A stretch of DNA of 64,000 nt from Pontederia crassipes (GCA_030549335.1 CM060188.1:65726696-65790695); one strand, 5' to 3'. Shown: positions 1 through 10,401, numbered from the stretch's first letter. Notes: generated by a model not told the origin, from the sequence alone. Translations and numbers: made by a program.

Positions 1-390
1 GTGGCCACGTGGGCACAAAACACCCTTTTATCAGGGTTATCATAGTGATGGGCCATGGTGATGATGTAGGATTTAAGCATTTCTGTGATATGGCAGTGCT
101 ACCCGACAGAGTATCTTCTCTTGAGTGACTTGTCGTGTCTTCCATCATTTCTTAAAAACATTGTCTCATGCTTGAAATTTGGTCCCCCCCCCCGCCAATC
201 TCTCGGCTCAATAGCATCTCATCTACGCCCTATACACAGTGTTTCCCCCAAGCATATGCGTCTAGGTGGATGCCTTGTTATTTTTTAAAAAGTCAAAAAT
301 AGAACCAAGAGCTCTTAACGTAGCTTGAGTTGCCTCCCAATAAGCGTCTTTGTTTAGTGTCTTTGGCTCGATATTATTCAGGGATCATGG
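1..390. other. 3' flank of the Athila-type element, no gene seen
   Basis: This stretch lies downstream (in minus-strand sense) of the integrase remnant that ends at 391. It contains a C-run near 181-191 and no long reading frame. In Athila elements a long 3' non-coding or env-like region follows the integrase, so it probably belongs to the same element, but I recognise no LTR end or polypurine tract. The window edge cuts it. Confidence 0.3.
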
Positions 391-948
391 TTAACTGGTT
401 GGAGGAGGTTGAAGCATAAGGGTGTCTTCGGTGACAATTATGTCTGATTCTCGATATAGCTTCACTCTATGACCATTGACTTTGAATGTGTTACCTCCAT
501 TTTGCCCAAGATCTACTACTCCCGATGGGTATACTTTTGAAAGCTTGAATGATCTAGTCCATCGTGATTTTAATTTACCAGGGAACAGTCTGAATTTGGA
601 GTTAAAAAATAGAACCAGGTCTCCTTCTCTGAGTTGTCGGTGTTGGATGTTCTTATCATGCCATTTTTTGGTCTTCTCCTTGAAGATAGCTGAATTCTTG
701 AATGCAACATCTATCAGTTGCACTAACTCAGCCAGCTGAAGCATTCTAATCTCACTTGCATTCTTTAAATCAAAATTGAGGGACTTTAATGCCCAAAAGG
801 CCCTGTGTTGTAGTTCTATTAGCAAATGGCAAGCCTTCCCATAAACTAGTCTATAAGGAGTTGTTCCTAATGATGTTTTGAATGAGGTCCCGTAAGCCCA
901 GAGTGCGTCAATAAGCTTTAAACTCCAATCTCTTCTAGAAGCTAACAT
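391..948 (-). pseudogene. Athila integrase, end of core and C-terminal domain
   Basis: The open stretch encodes about 185 residues. It starts with the end of the catalytic core ([12 protein letters not shown], then [23 protein letters not shown]) and runs into the C-terminal DNA-binding region ([35 protein letters not shown], then [13 protein letters not shown]). This is the usual end of an Athila pol protein, and the stop at 391 looks like the natural end. Residues 1-110 are repeated at 1722-2153 by the tandem duplication. In life this domain guides integration of the retrotransposon cDNA. The upstream part of the protein is broken, so it is a fragment. Confidence 0.9.
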
Positions 949-1899
949 TGTCTTTTCTAGGATTGCTTTGATCTGTCTATTGGATGTTTCATCTCGGAAG
1001 TCTGTGGGTGATAGGGAGCGGTAATTTTGTGAGTAATTCCATATTTTGATAACAAAGTGGTGAACTGCCTTTCCTAGAAATATCTCCCTCCATCACTTAT
1101 AATAAGCCGCATCATACCAAATCTAGGGAAGATGACCTTGGAAAAAAGCTTTGAAACGTGATAGAAATCACAGTGGGTGATAGGTATAGCTTCTACTCAC
1201 TTGGAAAAATTGCCCTCTGCCACTAGGATATATTTGTATTTCCCTGACCCTGAAAGGGTCCCATATAATCAATTCTCCATACATCGAATAATTATACTGC
1301 TTGAATGCCAATCTATGGTATTTCGTGCCTCCTTTAGATGTTTCCTGTTCTTTGGCATCTGTCATAGGAACTAATGAATCGATATATGACTTTGAACAAA
1401 GTCGGCCAAGTGAAACCTGCTTGAAGGATTTTTGTTGCAGTTCGCTGTACTCCACCGTGTCCCCCATAAGCGGGTGTATGGCATGAAGATATAATTTCTT
1501 GAACAGATTCTTCTGGTACACATCTCCTTAGCTGACCATTTGAACATTCTTTAAATAGATAAGGATCATCCAAGAAGTATTTATTTTCTTCTGATAGGAA
1601 TCTTTTTCTCCTGCGATAGTCTAGATCTTTTGGTAAAATTTCCTTGACTTTGAAATTCGCTATATCGGCAAACCATGGACAAGTGCTGACTCTGACATAA
1701 CACAAGACATCGTCGGGTAGTTCAGTTCTTATTGGTAAATCTAATTCTGCTTCCTTTTTTGTACTCTATCTTGGACAAGTGATCAACTAGTTGATTCTCC
1801 GATCCGCTTCTATCCTTGATCTCTAGATCGAACTCTTGCAATGATAGTATCCATCTGATGAGCCTTGGCTTGGAGTCTTTCTTGTAGAAAATGTACTTT
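695..1899. repeat. 1,205-bp tandem duplication, copy 1
   Basis: Base-by-base reading shows the segment beginning at 695 recurs 1,205 bp downstream, and I see no mismatch. The copies abut directly at 1899/1900. The only shared bases at the breakpoints are two or three (ctt/tt), so the duplication was not driven by long flanking homology. Confidence 0.92.
1168..1705 (-). pseudogene. Athila integrase zinc domain and start of core (copy 1)
   Basis: An open stretch at 1334-1705 gives a spacer followed by the zinc-binding domain (CHTPAYGGHGGVQRTATKIL, then DRCQRTGNI). The residue expected to be the first cysteine of the second zinc pair reads as tyrosine (SSYDRCQ instead of the family's SCDRCQ). 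After a frameshift near 1330 another frame carries the first catalytic aspartate region (FDVWRIDYMGPF, near 1250-1290) and soon meets a stop. It is therefore non-functional. An apparently identical copy lies 1,205 bp to the right. Confidence 0.85.
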
Positions 1900-2153
1900 T
1901 TCTTGAATGCAACATCTATCAGTTGCACTAACTCAGCCAGCTGAAGCATTCTAATCTCACTTGCATTCTTTAAATCAAAATTGAGGGACTTTAATGCCCA
2001 AAAGGCCCTGTGTTGTAGTTCTATTAGCAAATGGCAAGCCTTCCCATAAACTAGTCTATAAGGAGTTGTTCCTAATGATGTTTTGAATGAGGTCCCGTAA
2101 GCCCAGAGTGCGTCAATAAGCTTTAAACTCCAATCTCTTCTAGAAGCTAACAT
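1722..2153 (-). pseudogene. Chimeric frame: integrase C-terminal part fused to RNase H part
   Basis: The 143-residue frame begins like 391-948 ([12 protein letters not shown] through QLIDVAFK). It then switches at the duplication junction (1899/1900) into RNase H sequence ([40 protein letters not shown]). The fusion is in frame by chance. It exists only because of the tandem duplication and is not a natural protein. Confidence 0.85.
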
Positions 2154-3104
2154 TGTCTTTTCTAGGATTGCTTTGATCTGTCTATTGGATGTTTCATCTC
2201 GGAAGTCTGTGGGTGATAGGGAGCGGTAATTTTGTGAGTAATTCCATATTTTGATAACAAAGTGGTGAACTGCCTTTCCTAGAAATATCTCCCTCCATCA
2301 CTTATAATAAGCCGCATCATACCAAATCTAGGGAAGATGACCTTGGAAAAAAGCTTTGAAACGTGATAGAAATCACAGTGGGTGATAGGTATAGCTTCTA
2401 CTCACTTGGAAAAATTGCCCTCTGCCACTAGGATATATTTGTATTTCCCTGACCCTGAAAGGGTCCCATATAATCAATTCTCCATACATCGAATAATTAT
2501 ACTGCTTGAATGCCAATCTATGGTATTTCGTGCCTCCTTTAGATGTTTCCTGTTCTTTGGCATCTGTCATAGGAACTAATGAATCGATATATGACTTTGA
2601 ACAAAGTCGGCCAAGTGAAACCTGCTTGAAGGATTTTTGTTGCAGTTCGCTGTACTCCACCGTGTCCCCCATAAGCGGGTGTATGGCATGAAGATATAAT
2701 TTCTTGAACAGATTCTTCTGGTACACATCTCCTTAGCTGACCATTTGAACATTCTTTAAATAGATAAGGATCATCCAAGAAGTATTTATTTTCTTCTGAT
2801 AGGAATCTTTTTCTCCTGCGATAGTCTAGATCTTTTGGTAAAATTTCCTTGACTTTGAAATTCGCTATATCGGCAAACCATGGACAAGTGCTGACTCTGA
2901 CATAACACAAGACATCGTCGGGTAGTTCAGTTCTTATTGGTAAATCTAATTCTGCTTCCTTTTTTGTACTCTATCTTGGACAAGTGATCAACTAGTTGAT
3001 TCTCCGATCCGCTTCTATCCTTGATCTCTAGATCGAACTCTTGCAATGATAGTATCCATCTGATGAGCCTTGGCTTGGAGTCTTTCTTGTAGAAAATGTA
3101 CTTA
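1900..3104. repeat. 1,205-bp tandem duplication, copy 2
   Basis: This is the partner of 695-1899. Similarity ends at 3103/3104, where this copy continues into RNase H and copy 1 jumps back to integrase sequence. This copy therefore keeps the original right-hand context, and copy 1 keeps the original left-hand context. Confidence 0.92.
2373..2910 (-). pseudogene. Athila integrase zinc domain and start of core (copy 2)
   Basis: This is the second copy of 1168-1705, with the same residues, the same frameshift and the same Cys-to-Tyr change in the zinc domain. Shared defects in both copies show that the damage was already present before the duplication occurred. Confidence 0.85.
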
Positions 3105-3650
3105 CGGACTGAGTGGTCTGTATGGATAATGATTTTAGATCCCACCAAGTATGATATGAACTTTTTCATGAAAAATACCACTGCTAAAAGTTCTTTTTCA
3201 GTTGTGTAATTTTGCTGGTTGGATCTAAAGTCTTGCTAGCATAGGAGATTATGTGGATGACCTTATCTTTCTTTTGTCTCAGTGTTGTTCCTACTGCATA
3301 GTCACTTACATCACACATCACTTCGAAGGGTGAAGACTAGTTAGGGGGTTGCATTACTAGGGCTGAGATGAGGGCTTGCTTAATACTTTCAAACGCCTGA
3401 ATGCAGTCTGCACTCATTCTGAATTCGGCATCCTTGTGCAGTAGGTCTGTAAGTGGTTTCACGACTTGAGAAAAGTTTTTGATAAACCTCTTGTAGAATC
3501 CCGCATGTCATAGGAAACTATGAACTCCTCTGATGTTGACGAGTGGCGGCAGTTTATCTATCACCTCAATTTTAGTTGGGTCGACTTCTATTCCACGCTA
3601 AGATATTACATGTCCCAACACGTCTCCTCTTTGCACCATGAAGTGGCACT
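2927..3650 (-). pseudogene. Athila RNase H remnant
   Basis: The minus strand encodes a broken RNase H. Near 3200-3340 it reads like FEVMCDVSDYAVG and [13 protein letters not shown]. The open part 2927-3181 gives [17 protein letters not shown] and [23 protein letters not shown]. These match the RNase H that follows reverse transcriptase in Athila pol. Stops separate the blocks. It would have degraded the RNA strand during reverse transcription. Confidence 0.85.
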
Positions 3651-3654
3651 TTTC

Positions 3655-4196
3655 CTAGTTTAGAATTAGATTCACCTCTTCACATCTCTGCAACACTTTG
3701 GACAGATTTGGTGGACAACATTCAAAGGAGGATCCATGGACGAAGAAATCGTTCATGAATACCTCCATGATATTCTCTACATAATCAGAAAATATTGATA
3801 TCATACAACGTTGGAAAGTAGCAGGTGCATTACAAAGTCCAAACGGCACGTGTCTATATGCAAAAGTTCCATAGGGTTCTCCTGGTCATCCGGGTGTATC
3901 GGGATTTGAAGAAAACTAGAGAAACCATCCAGATAATAAAAGTAAGCATGTTTAGCTAGCCGTTCTAACAAATAATCTATAAAAGGGAATGGGAAGTGAA
4001 CTTTTCTGTTGGCCTTATTTAATTTCTTAAAATCCACACACATATGCCACCCTGTGGTGGTGCGTTGGGCTATGTCTTCTCCTACTATGGTCATTCCTCC
4101 TTTCTTAGGAACGACCTGAATGGGACTCACCCATCTACTGTCGGAGATGGTATAGATCAGGCCAGCATCTAGCAGTTTCATAACCTCTTTCTTCAC
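3655..4196 (-). pseudogene. Athila reverse transcriptase remnant
   Basis: Two overlapping frames (3801-4196 and 3655-3849) carry the polymerase. The first gives the early motifs (DAGLIYTISDSRWVSPIQVV, then WHMCVDFKKLNKANRK, FPFPFIDYLLERLA). The second gives PFGLCNAPATFQRCM and the catalytic loop, here VFMNDFF where the family has FMDDF. One of the two catalytic aspartates is replaced by asparagine, and a frameshift near 3840 separates the blocks. It is clearly dead. Confidence 0.92.
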
Positions 4197-4455
4197 TAGA
4201 TCTTGAAGTATGGGGTTCAGTCTTCTCTAAAATTCCCAGTTTTGGCAGTTCTTCTAAGGGGATTACATGCATGCATAAAGCAGGACTAAGACCTTTAGTG
4301 TCTTTTATGGTGTAACCTATGGCTTTCCTATGTTTTCGAAGTGTATTCAACAAGAATTTAGCCTGGTCTTTAGAAAGAGTTGCGTTAACGATAACAAGAT
4401 AAGATGAATTTAGCCCAAGGAATTCATACTTGAGGGTAGAGGGAAGTGGTTTCAT
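4135..4455 (-). pseudogene. Region between protease and reverse transcriptase of Athila pol
   Basis: The frame reads PSTLKYEFLGLNSSYLVIVNATL, then LRKHRKAIGYTIKDTKGLSPALCMHVI. This is the linker that precedes the reverse transcriptase in Athila elements (family pattern LKYAFLG...IGW...DIKGISP..C.H.I). It overlaps the start of the polymerase frame, which implies a frameshift. From 4456 to 4840 the minus strand is broken linker sequence without a recognisable domain. Confidence 0.8.
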
Positions 4456-4840
4456 CTCTACCTATGATATATTCTATGCATCTAGGTCAGGTATGTCTCC
4501 TGAAGCATCGACTTCACTTTTGCTGGTGGAGGGAGTCAGGCACATTTCGCTGTTTTGGAACTCTGAACTGTTGATCTCTGCAATTTCACCCTCTTCTTCG
4601 AACATCTTCAGTAGATCCTTGCATTCTTTTGAACCAGTCAGAATTGGTTCTTTTTCTTCAGTCAGTCAATTTCTTAGAGGGACATCGATTACCATGAAAT
4701 TAAGAACTTCCTTGACGCTCGATTGCACCATATTCTCGACTTCATTAACATATGCTCGACTCGGGTGTTTCAGTGCTTGGGTCAGATTAAATTCTATAGT
4801 TTCCTCTCTGAGTTGAAAGGATAGCTTCCCATTTTAAATG

Positions 4841-5179
4841 TCAATGATAGCTCCCTCGGTGGCAAGGGGGTCTTCCCAATATGAGAGGAGTATTCGTGTC
4901 TTCTTCCATGTCTAAAACCACAAAGACAATAGGTACGAAGAATTTCCTCACTCTAATTGGAATGTCTTCAATAATTTCTTGTGGGTGTTTGATTGAGTGA
5001 TAAGCAAGTTGGAGGATCATATTAGTTGGTTTCATTTTAGCTGTTCCCAATTGTTGACACATTGACAAAGGTATCAAGCTCACACCGGCTCCTAAATCAC
5101 ATAGGCCTCGGCTGACCTTCCGGTTCCCTATCTCGCATGGTATGGAGAAACTGCCAGGGTCTTTCAGTTTGTAAATCAT
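4841..5179 (-). pseudogene. Athila aspartic protease remnant
   Basis: The 112-residue frame contains KDPGSFSIPCEIG, then the active-site region CDLGAGVSLIPLSM (Athila elements use DLGA), and TPLILGRP, the second conserved block. The protease would process the gag-pol polyprotein. The frame starts at a methionine that may lie within or next to the fused Harbinger-like sequence, so the start is not natural. Confidence 0.85.
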
Positions 5180-5262
5180 GCGATAGTTTCACAATTGCCT
5201 CTAATACTTTTATAAAATGACGATGAACAATTTCTCCACTATGTTGAAATCGCTCTTGCACT
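5174..5262 (-). pseudogene. PIF/Harbinger-type transposase fragment
   Basis: The minus strand from about 5262 to 5174 encodes QERFQHSGEIVHRHF, then KVLEAIVKLSHD. This is the helix-rich block that precedes the DDE domain of plant HARBI1-like transposases (family pattern RFQHSGET..RHF..VL). A plausible splice acceptor (tatgtag) sits just upstream on the minus strand. After about 30 residues the similarity stops and Athila protease begins, so the catalytic part is missing. The call rests on one short motif block. Confidence 0.6.
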
Positions 5263-5409
5263 ACATAATTACTATGTATAGGTAAACATTATCAACTACT
5301 CTTTAACTATAACACCTCTAGTATCTCAAAGGAGTTGCTTTTCTTTTAAATATTGTGCAAGCAAATGAAAAACATGCACATCCATGCAAAATGTATCTTT
5401 CAACAATAT

Positions 5410-6060
5410 GATGGAACAAAGTTTTTATATCCTATATAATTATATTTTGATGATACAAATCTCAAAAGTTTTAAAGTTATATTTAAAATACCAAAAAAGT
5501 ATAAATATGAATGCATGAGTTGCTTCATGCACTAAACTTTCGACTAATATTTGTTCATGTTCCCATAATATTTACAGAGAGGTGAATATAAAAGTTATAT
5601 ATAATTCTTTTATCTTTCTAGAGTATTAAGAATCATCTTATTTGGACAACCACATAAAAAGTTATGTTTAAACAAGTGAAACTCAAAAAGTTCAATTTGA
5701 AGTTGATGTTTTTATGTGTTAAACTTGCACTTAATATTTGAATATTTTATCATGAGATTTGGATCAATATATTAATATAAAAGTTATAGATAATATTGTT
5801 ATATTTTCATAAAATCAAATACCATATCATTTGGATATTCATATGAAAAGTTATGTATAAAAGAGTAAAGGTCTAAAAAGTTTATTTTGAAATAAACAAC
5901 TTTATGTACTAAAATTTTAATTAATATTAGACTATGATCTCATTATATTTTGGATGAATAATGAATATCAAAGTTCTAGAAAATCTGTTAGTGTTCCATA
6001 GAATAAAAAAAATTCATTTCATTCGGATAATTGTGCAAAAACTTATGTTCAAAATGGTGC
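5410..6060. repeat. Diverged ~190-bp tandem repeats in the LTR U3
   Basis: Three to four units can be aligned by eye, starting near 5410, 5590, 5780 and 5963. Each unit has the blocks aaaagttat, a TTTGGA(T/C)A-like stretch, then AAAAGTTATGT, AAAAAGTT and a run like aacttTATGTactaaa. Divergence is high, so the repeats are old. Confidence 0.6.
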
Positions 6061-6391
6061 AAAGTGATCGATCTGTCATCGGTCAACTGATCATCATCGG
6101 TCGACTAGTCAACATAGAAATTGACCAAAGGTTATAAAAGGGGTCCCAAAGGTGAAGGAATGAAGTAGACTTCCAAAAACAATGAGAAGAGCATTTGTGA
6201 AGTTCATTTGAATTTCAAGTTGTAAATCTTTCAATTCTTTCTCTCTTACTTTTGTGTTAGGTTCCAAATTATAAAAGAGAGATTGTGAAGTGTTCTTGTG
6301 ATATTATAATAATTGTATAAATTTTGAGTAAAAAGATATTGTGTCTTACTCTTGAATGAAAAAAAATGAGTAAAAGCTTCCGAGTGAGATA

Positions 6392-6408
6392 TGTGTGCAT
6401 TTCCTCTT
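6392..6408. repeat. 17-bp target-site duplication, left copy (L1)
   Basis: The 17 bases tgtgtgcatttcctctt occur here directly before a T-run and again at 6877-6893. They bracket the L1 fragment exactly. Confidence 0.88.
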
Positions 6409-6876
6409 TTTTTTTTAAGAAGTAAATTGCTTATCTATTGATAAAGGCACCCAAAATATCATCGTACAATAGGCGGAGGAGCATCGGAGGTGGGTTGTCC
6501 TCCCAAAAAAGGTCAAAAAAAGAATTTTAGCCAAGGTTAGCAAGGAAATTCGCAGCAGAGTTTGCTTCTTTGTAACAATGGGTACATTTGAAAAATGTGA
6601 AAGATGAAATCATTTGCTTCATTTCATCAATGAGGTTCCATAAGCGCCAAGGTGTTCTGATTTGGTTGTTGACAATTTGGACCAGATTGAGAGAGTCAGA
6701 CTCCAGCCAGACATGTGTTAGTCCAAGGTTCTTAGCCTTCTTGATCCCTTCAATAGCACCTAAGGCTTCAACGTGGATCACCGAATAAGCATGAAAATTT
6801 AAGACACCTGCAAAAAATAAATGTCCATTAGAAGATCGAATAGTGTACCCCGCACCGGCAGAACCCGAAGGGGTGC
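6409..6876 (-). mobile_element. 5'-truncated L1-type LINE with RNase H domain
   Basis: On the minus strand the 468-bp insert starts within an RNase H domain (STPSGSAGAGYTIRSSNGHL, then AYSVIHVEALGAIEGIKKA, VWLESDSLNLVQIV, EANSAANFLANLG) and ends in a poly(A) tail (T-run at about 6405-6416 on the plus strand). The glutamate of HVEAL and the aspartate of ESDS are RNase H active-site positions. Plant L1 elements have this domain at the C-terminus of ORF2. Truncation at the 5' side, the A tail and the 17-bp TSD are hallmarks of target-primed reverse transcription. A stop separates the domain from the tail, as expected. Confidence 0.9.
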
Positions 6877-6893
6877 TGTGTGCATTTCCTCTT
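6877..6893. repeat. 17-bp target-site duplication, right copy (L1)
   Basis: This is the exact match of 6392-6408. Removing 6409-6893 restores the interrupted LTR sequence. Confidence 0.88.
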
Positions 6894-7200
6894 GAAGCTG
6901 AGAAAATGCAAGGGTTGTAAAGAGCTTCTTCCTTGCCTCATTTGTAATGAAGGGTGTTAGTGGAATTTTTGATGATTTCGAAGTCGAAAAGTCGGAACGG
7001 GGACGTAGGTCAAAGTGTAACCTCGTTAACAAATCATAGTGCATCTTGTGTTTGTCCTTCTCTCTCTCCTTCCCATTCTATTATGCATGTGATTTAATTG
7101 TTATTGTATCGGTTTAAAATTTAACAAATCGATTTTAAGCTTTCGTGATAATTTTCCTAAAATTAACAACTTCAATTTAACATCAATTCACCCTCGTCTT

Positions 7201-8371
7201 AATGCCTTGTGATCATATACGATCGTCATGACCTTTTAAAACTTCTTTAACATAAGCAACACCAATTAAAATAGAAGCATGGATACATCTTTTATCTACT
7301 TATATCTCATTGAACATATGTGATGCATTTGGAAATGGAACGGTAGTTCCTCGTAAGTTCTTCATGAATAGTTAAATTTACAGATTGGTTCTGCGTGTGT
7401 TTGAACGAAGTGAAACATAATAATGAGAAACTAGGAAGATGATGTGATAAGGAAAATAAATGTGATGGATTTTAATGGGTGTTTGAATAAAAGATAGGTA
7501 TTGTAAATATAAATTATAAATTTATTAATTATTATAACTAAAAGTATAAATTTAAATTTTTATGAGAAAATTTTTGTTAAAAATATATTATTTAAATATA
7601 AAAATAATTTTAAATTAATTTTATCTAATGAAATATTAAAATATTAAGTGATAAATAATATTATATTAATCCTTTATTATATTTAACAAATAAATTATTT
7701 TATATAAGAAAGGCAAACAAATGGAAAAAGAAAAAAAATTGAAAAGAAAAAAAAGTCAAATAAGGAAAAAGTGCGAAAAAAAACCATCCGGTTGGAAATA
7801 ACCCCTAATTTCCTATTTGAAAAATTAGACTGGAATTATCCCCTAATTTCAGCCTAGTTTCATGATCAAATAGGGCATAAAGTATGACATGCGTGAACTC
7901 ATATCGTTGCTATTGATATCCAAAAATCCGGAAAGAAATTTGACTAAAGAAAATAAGAACTGCATTTTGTGTTCTTCTTGTAAGTTAAAGTAATATTATG
8001 AGGGTGGGGCGAATTTTATACATCTCACGACAAACGATCTTATTTGTAAATTATGATTCAATTACACCATTTGAATTCTAACTTTGAGTCTAACAACTAC
8101 ATTTTATTATTTCAATTGAACATAAATTGACCACTTTAATTTTATATTATTCCATATCCATTTAGTAGGATATTTTTTATGAGTCCAATGATGATCACGT
8201 ATCTAATTTATAATGTTTATTGAAGTTTGATTATTTTTTCTAATTTTTTTATAAGGTAGGCCAAATTTATTTTAAATATTTTAATTTTTTAATATAAAAG
8301 TGTAAAAAATATTGATTATTATGACCACATTAATTAATAATTAACTACAATATTATAATTAGTTACTACTA
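7201..8371. other. AT-rich intergenic sequence, no gene seen
   Basis: About 1.2 kb of AT-rich sequence without a usable reading frame. A slightly richer patch at 7770-7870 has two similar lines (aacccctaatttc and atcccctaatttc), which could be a MITE remnant, but I find no clear ends. Confidence 0.4.
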
Positions 8372-8380
8372 TTTTTGTTA
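8372..8380. repeat. 9-bp target-site duplication, left copy
   Basis: The nonamer tttttgtta stands directly before the element at 8381 and again directly after it at 9120-9128. Confidence 0.85.
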
Positions 8381-9119
8381 GGATGCTTTTAATGTCACTC
8401 CTCAAATTCTTAATGTCACTCCACACTCGATATTTTACCCTTTATTTTATTTTACTTTATTTATTATTCTCTCTCTTAGAGTCTCCTTAACTCATTAACT
8501 CAATCATGCATATTAAATAATCTCACAATCATTAACTCTCTACCATCTCTCTTCATGCTATTGGTTCATGCAATTAATTATTTTTTTGGTTAATAATATA
8601 ATTTAGATTATTGAATAAACATATTAATTTAATTGAGACATAAATTACAACAAGATTAAACAAATCAAATTATTTTATGAATATATAAAATAAAGTGAAA
8701 ATAGGAAGAGCGAAAAAATATTAAAAAATTTAGTTTTAAAGTACTTATTTTTCAAAATAATTATGATCTGTTGATGTTTTGTTAAGAAAATACTATTTTA
8801 AAATAAAAAAGCAATCGACACTGTTTTGAAACTTAAAAATCTTAAGAAATAAATATATTTCTAATTTTTTTGTCTAATCTTATTGTGACTTTTTCATATT
8901 AATTAAATTAATATGTTTGGCCAATAATTTAATTTATATAATTAACCAAATAATCAATAGCATCATGAGAGAGTATAGAGAGAGTGTGTGATGATTAAAC
9001 AAGAAAAGTTGTTGAAGAGACTATGACAGAGAATAACAAATAAAGTAAAATAAAATGAAGGATAAAATTGAAAATTTAGAATGACAATAAAAATTGGAGG
9101 AGTGACATTAAAAACATCC
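8381..9119. mobile_element. Mutator-like long-TIR MITE, 739 bp
   Basis: The left end (ggatgcttttaatgtcactc) matches the reverse complement of the right end (ggatgtttttaatgtcactc). The inverted similarity continues for about 275-290 bp on each side (roughly 8381-8670 against 8845-9119), leaving a short centre. A 9-bp TSD flanks it. Long TIRs with 9-bp TSDs are the pattern of Mutator-like elements. It encodes no transposase, so it would need one in trans. Confidence 0.88.
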
Positions 9120-9128
9120 TTTTTGTTA
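9120..9128. repeat. 9-bp target-site duplication, right copy
   Basis: Exact copy of 8372-8380, immediately after the right terminal inverted repeat. Confidence 0.85.
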
Positions 9129-9650
9129 TACATAAAATTTATGTCAAACTGAACCAAATTTAAAAACCCAAACAATGGTAAGAGTTTAAGATGAGGTGCC
9201 ATCAGATATATTTAGTTAATAAGAAAAATGAGTGCCTTACATTTTTTTGTCCTTCCTCTGTTCTTACCTTTCTCCTTCTATTTCTTTCTATTTTCTCCAT
9301 GGTTTTTTGTGGTCTGCTTTGACTAATAAGAGAAGTAGAAATAAATATATTTTCAAGGTTTAAATAAAAAACACTAAATATTTTTTATATTAAAAATTAT
9401 AAAATAAAAAGAAAATAATAAGAAAAGTGATGGTACCATCTAATCCAACTCAAGTCTCATCAAGTTTGAACATTAAAATTCATTCAACCATTTTAAAGTT
9501 TTTTAATTTGAAGAAAAGATAAGCATTTCAAATTCAAATGGACCCTCTTATTGAACCAATATGGACTCTCAATTTGGTATCATTATTGTTTTTTTAAAAG
9601 ACAATGGAGCGGGGGCTATAAGTTTCTAATCTATCTATCTACAGTACTAT
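9129..9650. other. AT-rich intergenic sequence, no gene seen
   Basis: No usable reading frame, RNA gene or repeat ends were seen between the MITE and the hAT-like element. Confidence 0.4.
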
Positions 9651-10215
9651 TAGGGCTGGACACGAGCTAGACACGAGTTAGACCGGGCTAGACTTCCACT
9701 TAAATAGGCCAAGTCTTTTGCAAAATAAAAATATTTAAGCCTGACCTATAGCTTGTAACAAGCCATGAATATAAACTTAGCATGGCTTGTTTGATTAACT
9801 ATTAATGTCTGACCTAGCTTACATATTTTTTTATGACTAACTATATTAAATATAATAAATCTTGTTTATTAAAGAAACAATAGATATGAGCTAAATAAAA
9901 GAGACACCACTAATATATTTTTTTTCTAAACATATAATAAAAATAGTAATATTGAACTCAAAATTGAAGATTTAAAATATGAAGGATTAAAAATTATATA
10001 TATATATATTATATATATAATATAATGTATTAATAATTCTTAGCTTGATAAGTTATAAGGCTAGGCCAATTATTAAGAGGCTAAGACTCTTTAAGAAAAT
10101 ATACTTTATTTAATATTTCAGCTTGGCTTATTTTGATAATAGGCCGAGCCGAGGTAGATAAAAAATAGGTCGAGCCACGAGTTATTCACGAACGGCTGGG
10201 CTTATTTTCAGCCCT
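9651..10215. mobile_element. hAT-like non-autonomous element (MITE), 565 bp
   Basis: The element starts tagggctggacacgag and ends cggctgggcttattttcagcccta, giving terminal inverted tagggctg/cagcccta. Subterminal sequence rich in GAGCTAG, GAGCC and ACGAG blocks in opposite orientation at the two ends is typical of plant hAT MITEs. I found no matching 8-bp TSD, so the ends or the class may be slightly off. No coding capacity. Confidence 0.6.
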
Positions 10216-10401
10216 ATATCTTCTGTATATAAAAGCAGAGGGTTGAAAGTGCCACGTGTCACATAAATTGAATATGTAAAATGATAATATTTTCATTATA
10301 TAAACATGAATATTTAAAAGTTAGTTATTAAAAATATACAATGTTATTATTTATAATTTGAAATTCTATATTTGTAACTATAAATAGATGAACTTTTAAT
10401 G

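Larger units (their letters stand above)
391..5180 (-). mobile_element. Athila-lineage Ty3/gypsy retrotransposon, decayed pol region
   Basis: Read on the minus strand from 5180 down to 391, the order is protease, reverse transcriptase, RNase H, integrase zinc domain, integrase core and integrase C-terminus, which is the Ty3/gypsy order. Phrases such as YGKACHL, MPFGLCNAPATFQRCM and SRWVSPIQVVPKKGG are typical of the Athila/Calypso lineage. The reading frame is broken by many stops and shifts, gag is absent, and no LTR pair is visible. A 1,205-bp segment is tandemly duplicated inside it. It is an inactive relic truncated on the gag side near 5165-5180, where Harbinger-like sequence begins. Confidence 0.92.
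5290..7200 (+). mobile_element. Copia-type LTR remnant (SIRE/Maximus-like), interrupted by an L1
   Basis: The order of features suits a long Copia LTR: AT-rich U3 with diverged ~190-bp repeats (5410-6060), a TATA box (TATAAAAG at 6133-6140), a stretch with gacgtaggtc and taacctcgttaac near 6991-7030 that resembles the R/U5 region of SIRE-like LTRs, and a possible end near 7186-7200 (caattcaccctcg). I could not fix the terminal TG or CA or a TSD, and no internal coding region is next to it, so it may be a solo LTR or a fragment. The L1 at 6409-6876 is inserted into it. Confidence 0.5.

Noticed and set aside
7770..7870. Paired aacccctaatttc/atcccctaatttc blocks as a MITE
   Set aside because: Direct rather than inverted, with no TSD and no defined ends.
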